Source of the DNA: an uncultured Bacteroides sp.
GTDB lineage: Bacteria > Bacteroidota > Bacteroidia > Bacteroidales > Bacteroidaceae
Direction: 5' to 3'
Assembly (NCBI GenBank): GCA_902472795.1
Contig: CABROZ010000104.1
Coordinates: forward strand, 1-8,016
Length of the DNA stretch: 8,016 nt
In this document: positions 5,342 through 8,016 of the stretch, piece after piece
How positions within the stretch are numbered: the stretch's first letter is position 1
Layout of the letters: every line of letters starts with the position of its first letter
Translations under genes and position numbers: made by a program
The notes under the pieces: model-generated
What the model was told of the DNA's origin: nothing
Database searches by the model: none
What the model saw: only the letters and a program-made list of their open reading frames with translations

Positions 5342-6748
5342 TTATAGTTTCTCGGCCATTTCGATGGCTTTCCGCAGGGCGCCGAGTTTGTTGTTTACTT
5401 CCTGCAGTTCGTATTCTTCGTTGCTCTTGGCCACGATTCCTCCGCCGGCCTGGAACCAGAGTACGCCGTTGCGGCTGACGAAGGTGCGGATGGTGATGGC
5501 CTGGTTCAGCGATCCGTTCAGTCCGATGAAGCCGATGCAACCGCCATAGGCACCGCGGTTGTGCGGCTCCAGTTCGCTGATCAGCTGCATGGCGCGCACC
5601 TTGGGAGCACCGCTCAAGGTACCGGCCGGAAACGTGTCGATGAATGCCTTGACGGGGTCGGCATCATCGTTCAGAGTTCCGCTGACGCGGCTGACCAGGT
5701 GAATGACGTGGCTGTAGTATTGCATCTCTTTGTAGAAATCGACTTTGACGTCGTGGCAGTTTCGCGAAAGGTCGTTGCGTGCCAGGTCAACGAGCATCAC
5801 GTGTTCGGCATTCTCTTTGGGGTCGTCGTGCAGGTAGCGGGCATTGGCGGCATCCTGTTCAGGGTCGCCGGTACGTTTGGTTGTTCCTGCAATAGGGTCG
5901 ATGTAGGCACGGCGTCCTTCGATGCGGCAGTGGGTTTCGGGCGAAGAACCGAAGATGCGGAACCCGCCGAAGTCGAAATAGAACAGATAGGGCGAAGGAT
6001 TGATGCTGCGCAAGGCACGGTACAGCTTGAAGTCATCGCCTATGAAACGCTGCTCGAAGCGGCGTGAAAGCACAATCTGGAAGACGTCGCCCCGCAGGCA
6101 GTGGGCAATGCCCTGACGGATGTTGGCCTTGTGCTGTTCGTCGGTGAGCGGCGAGGTGACGGGACCCGAAGCATGGAATTCGTAGGCGGTATAGTTGCGG
6201 TTGTGGATGGCGCGTTGCACCACGTCGAGTTGGCTTTTCTCGCCTTCGCCCAGCATTTCGAGGAGCATCATTTCGTTGCGGAAGTCGTTGAACACAATCA
6301 GATATTTGTAGAGGATGTACAGCATGTCGGGGGCATCGTTGGTGGCTTCGCGGCTGTCCTTTACCGGGATGTTCTCGAAGTAGCGGACTGCGTTGAACGA
6401 AGTATAGCCATACAGGCCGCAGTAGTTGCTGTATTCGCCCTCTACTTGGAAGCGTCTCAGGAAGTCGTTGATGGCGTTTTCAACGCGGTAAGTGTCGGTT
6501 ATCGTCCGTTCTTCGCGCCGGCCGTCGGGCAGGCGGAACACTGCCGTGCCGTGGTCGATGCTGATGCTTGCCAGCGGGCAGAGGGCGATGAAGGAACGGT
6601 TGTTTTCGCTTCCGTGGTAGTCGGAACTCTCCATGAGGGCGCTTTGCGGAAAGATGTCGCGCACCTTCAGGTATGTGGTTACGGGGGTGTGCAGGTCGCC
6701 AAGCAGGGTACGGCTGACGGTCTGATATCGGAATATGGTTGGGGTCAT
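5342..6748 (-). CDS. trpE: Anthranilate synthase component I
   Basis: Converts chorismate and ammonia to anthranilate and pyruvate, the committed pathway step; works with TrpG in the cytoplasm. It has 468 residues, somewhat shorter than the 520 of E. coli TrpE. The N-terminal domain has LMESSDYHGSENNRSFIAL with ESS at 40-42, matching the LLES region that binds feedback-inhibiting tryptophan. The C-terminal chorismate-binding domain shows FQIVLSRRF (223-231), NPSPYLFYFDF (250-260), PIAGT (285-289), HVMLVDLARND (316-326), the catalytic His (H350 in VIHLVSR, equivalent to E. coli His398), GTLSGAPK (376-383), and Mg2+-site glutamates in AGGGIVAKSNEEYELQE (434-450). PabB homologues share this fold, but the ESS motif and location favour TrpE. 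Its ATG overlaps the trpB stop codon (ATGA), suggesting coupling. Likely controlled by tryptophan feedback, judging from the motif. Confidence 0.97.
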   Translation of the reverse strand: MTPTIFRYQTVSRTLLGDLHTPVTTYLKVRDIFPQSALMESSDYHGSENNRSFIALCPLASISIDHGTAVFRLPDGRREERTITDTYRVENAINDFLRRFQVEGEYSNYCGLYGYTSFNAVRYFENIPVKDSREATNDAPDMLYILYKYLIVFNDFRNEMMLLEMLGEGEKSQLDVVQRAIHNRNYTAYEFHASGPVTSPLTDEQHKANIRQGIAHCLRGDVFQIVLSRRFEQRFIGDDFKLYRALRSINPSPYLFYFDFGGFRIFGSSPETHCRIEGRRAYIDPIAGTTKRTGDPEQDAANARYLHDDPKENAEHVMLVDLARNDLSRNCHDVKVDFYKEMQYYSHVIHLVSRVSGTLNDDADPVKAFIDTFPAGTLSGAPKVRAMQLISELEPHNRGAYGGCIGFIGLNGSLNQAITIRTFVSRNGVLWFQAGGGIVAKSNEEYELQEVNNKLGALRKAIEMAEKL

Positions 6749-7956
6749 AATGTAGCTGTATTTGATGTGTTGAACGATGGAGTATTATACTTCAGATAAG
6801 TTTCGATGTCTTTGTCGCCCCGTCCTGAAACGGTCAGTACAACCACGTCATCGGGTTTGAACTTGACTTTTGCCAAAGCACCGAGGGCGTGGGCGCTTTC
6901 CAGTGCGGGAATGATGCCTTCGAGGCGTGTCAGCTGGTAGGCGGCACGGATGGCTTCGTCGTCGTTGACGGCCAGGACGAGTGCGCGTTTCTGTTTGGCC
7001 AGATTGGCGTGCATGGGGCCGATGCCGGGGTAGTCGAGGCCGGCGGAAATGGAGTAGGGCTCCTGTATCTGTCCGTCTTCGTCTTGAATGACGTAAGTGC
7101 GTGCGCCGTGTATGATGCCCAGTTGTCCCAAGGCAATGGTGGCGGCGGTCATGCCGGTTTCCACCCCTTTGCCTCCGGCTTCGGCCAGAACGATCTGCAC
7201 GCGGCTGTCATCCACGTAGTGGTAGATGGTGCCTGCTGCGTTGCTGCCGCCGCCCACGCAGGCGATGAGGTAGTCGGGATAGTCGCGTCCTTCCTGTTCG
7301 AGCAGTTGTTTGCGGATCTCTTCGCTGATGACCGACTGCAGTCGTGCCACCATGTCGGGATAGGGGTGAGGGCCTACGGTGGAACCTATTATATAATAGG
7401 TGTCCTGCGGATGGCAACACCAGTCGCGGATGGCTTCGTTGGTGGCGTCTTTCAGGGTCATGTTGCCCGAGGTGACGGGCACGACCGTGGCACCGAGCAT
7501 CTTCATCTTCTCGACGTTGATGTGCTGGCGTTCCACGTCGGTCTTACCCATATAGACGATGCATTCCATGTTCATCAGGGCACATACCGTAGCGGTGGCT
7601 ACGCCGTGTTGTCCGGCACCGGTCTCGGCAATGATGCGTTTCTTGCCCATGTGGCGTGCCAGCAGAATCTGTCCGACGGTGTTGTTTATCTTGTGGGCTC
7701 CCGTGTGGTTCAGATCTTCGCGTTTCAGATAGATCTTGCATCCGTATTGTTGTGAAAGGCGGTTGGCTAAATAGAGTGGGGAGGGGCGTCCTACATAGTC
7801 GCGTAGTAACTGGTCGTACTGGCGGCGAAAACTTTCGCTTTGCAGTACGTCGAGGTAAGTATCTTGCAGTTCTTTTACGCAACGGTGCAGTATTTCGGGG
7901 ATGTAGGTGCCGCCGAATTCGCCGTAATAGCCTTGTTCATCTACTAAGTAAGTCAT
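6745..7956 (-). CDS. trpB: Tryptophan synthase beta subunit
   Basis: PLP enzyme that condenses indole with L-serine to give L-tryptophan, the final step, in complex with TrpA. It has 403 residues, typical of TrpB1, the form that partners TrpA. K89 in HTGAHKINN forms the PLP Schiff base. E111 in AETGAGQHGVATA matches catalytic Glu109 of Salmonella, GGGSNA (235-240) binds the PLP phosphate, and S377 in VSGRGDKD contacts the pyridine nitrogen. GLDYPGIGP is also typical. The start ATG at 7956 gives MTYLVDEQGYYGEFGG, matching the family N-terminus. The upstream sequence is A-rich (TAAAACCATACAAAT) with no Shine-Dalgarno. It is the first trp gene and overlaps trpE by 4 nt. The unusual feature is its position at the head of the operon, seven genes from trpA. 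Confidence 0.98.
   Translation of the reverse strand: MTYLVDEQGYYGEFGGTYIPEILHRCVKELQDTYLDVLQSESFRRQYDQLLRDYVGRPSPLYLANRLSQQYGCKIYLKREDLNHTGAHKINNTVGQILLARHMGKKRIIAETGAGQHGVATATVCALMNMECIVYMGKTDVERQHINVEKMKMLGATVVPVTSGNMTLKDATNEAIRDWCCHPQDTYYIIGSTVGPHPYPDMVARLQSVISEEIRKQLLEQEGRDYPDYLIACVGGGSNAAGTIYHYVDDSRVQIVLAEAGGKGVETGMTAATIALGQLGIIHGARTYVIQDEDGQIQEPYSISAGLDYPGIGPMHANLAKQKRALVLAVNDDEAIRAAYQLTRLEGIIPALESAHALGALAKVKFKPDDVVVLTVSGRGDKDIETYLKYNTPSFNTSNTATL
7384..7401. repeat. 18-bp perfect palindrome inside trpB
   Basis: ACCTATTATATAATAGGT reads the same on both strands with no spacer. In trpB it encodes T-Y-Y-I-I-G (about residues 186-191), with both isoleucines as ATA codons. It is an AT-rich island in an otherwise fairly GC-rich gene. 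The amino acids fit the TrpB family, so it may simply be a codon coincidence. Confidence 0.6.
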
Positions 7957-8016
7957 ATTTGTATGGTTTTAAAGTTATGGTTTGTTACTGCTGTATGGGT
8001 AAAATGGAAAGAGCCC
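7957..8016 (-). promoter_or_regulatory. 3' end of the trp operon leader (truncated by the window)
   Basis: These 60 nt precede trpB. No ORF, Trp-codon cluster or exact TAnnTTTG core is present; the closest match on the minus strand is TAACTTTA at 7977-7970. Reading 5' to 3' on the minus strand, the window opens with GGGCTCTTTCC and then ATTTT. That could be the 3' arm and U-rich tail of an attenuator hairpin whose 5' arm lies outside, but this cannot be tested here. Three CCATA-type repeats (plus-strand GTATGG at 7961-7966, GTTATGG at 7974-7980, GTATGG at 7993-7998) lie in this leader. Confidence 0.35.

Noticed and set aside
6889..7755. Long plus-strand open frame opposite trpB, and similar antisense frames opposite trpE, trpC and trpA
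   Set aside because: They mirror clearly real minus-strand genes, have low-complexity Gly/Val/Asp/Phe-rich translations, and show no recognisable domain. They are shadows of codon bias.
7970..7977. TAACTTTA as a promoter core directly upstream of trpB
   Set aside because: It lacks the final G of TAnnTTTG, has no -33 TTG, and would leave almost no leader before the ATG. The real promoter is more likely outside the window.

Overview
The window carries a complete seven-gene tryptophan biosynthesis operon followed by a type I L-asparaginase gene, all on the minus strand. Reading from right to left the order is trpB, trpE, trpG, trpD, trpC, trpF, trpA, then ansA. The organism is very probably a member of the Bacteroidales, most likely Bacteroides or a close relative. 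The reasons are the trpB-E-G-D-C-F-A order, Bacteroidetes-like promoter cores (TAACTTTG, matching TAnnTTTG), A-rich start regions without Shine-Dalgarno sequences, and the character of the proteins. The genus is an inference, because no rRNA or other marker is present.

Layout from the 5' end of the operon (right edge) to its 3' end (left edge). Positions 7957-8016 are the last 60 nt of the trp leader; the promoter and most of any control element lie outside the window. trpB (6745-7956) overlaps trpE by 4 nt. trpE (5342-6748), trpG (4745-5311), trpD (3688-4683), trpC (2865-3683), trpF (2228-2839) and trpA (1392-2180) follow with gaps of 30, 61, 4, 25 and 47 nt. A 159-nt gap (1233-1391) then holds two oppositely oriented copies of a promoter-like 15-mer. 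ansA (186-1232 with the preferred ATG) comes next. The last 185 nt contain three hairpins and no convincing gene; they look like a structured 3' UTR ending in a terminator, or a small RNA.

Together TrpE/TrpG (anthranilate synthase), TrpD, TrpF, TrpC and TrpA/TrpB cover every step from chorismate to L-tryptophan. All key catalytic residues I could check are present, so the pathway looks functional. AnsA hydrolyses L-asparagine to aspartate and ammonia. It is not part of the Trp pathway and seems to have its own promoter.

The coding part is ordinary core metabolism, and I see no mobile element, CRISPR array, tRNA, rRNA or defence system. The points most worth a second look are non-coding: a long imperfect hairpin at 47-117 whose three wobble pairs point to a minus-strand RNA, the exact 15-nt inverted repeat at 1250-1264/1340-1354 suggesting divergent promoters (one antisense to trpA), and an 18-bp perfect palindrome inside trpB.
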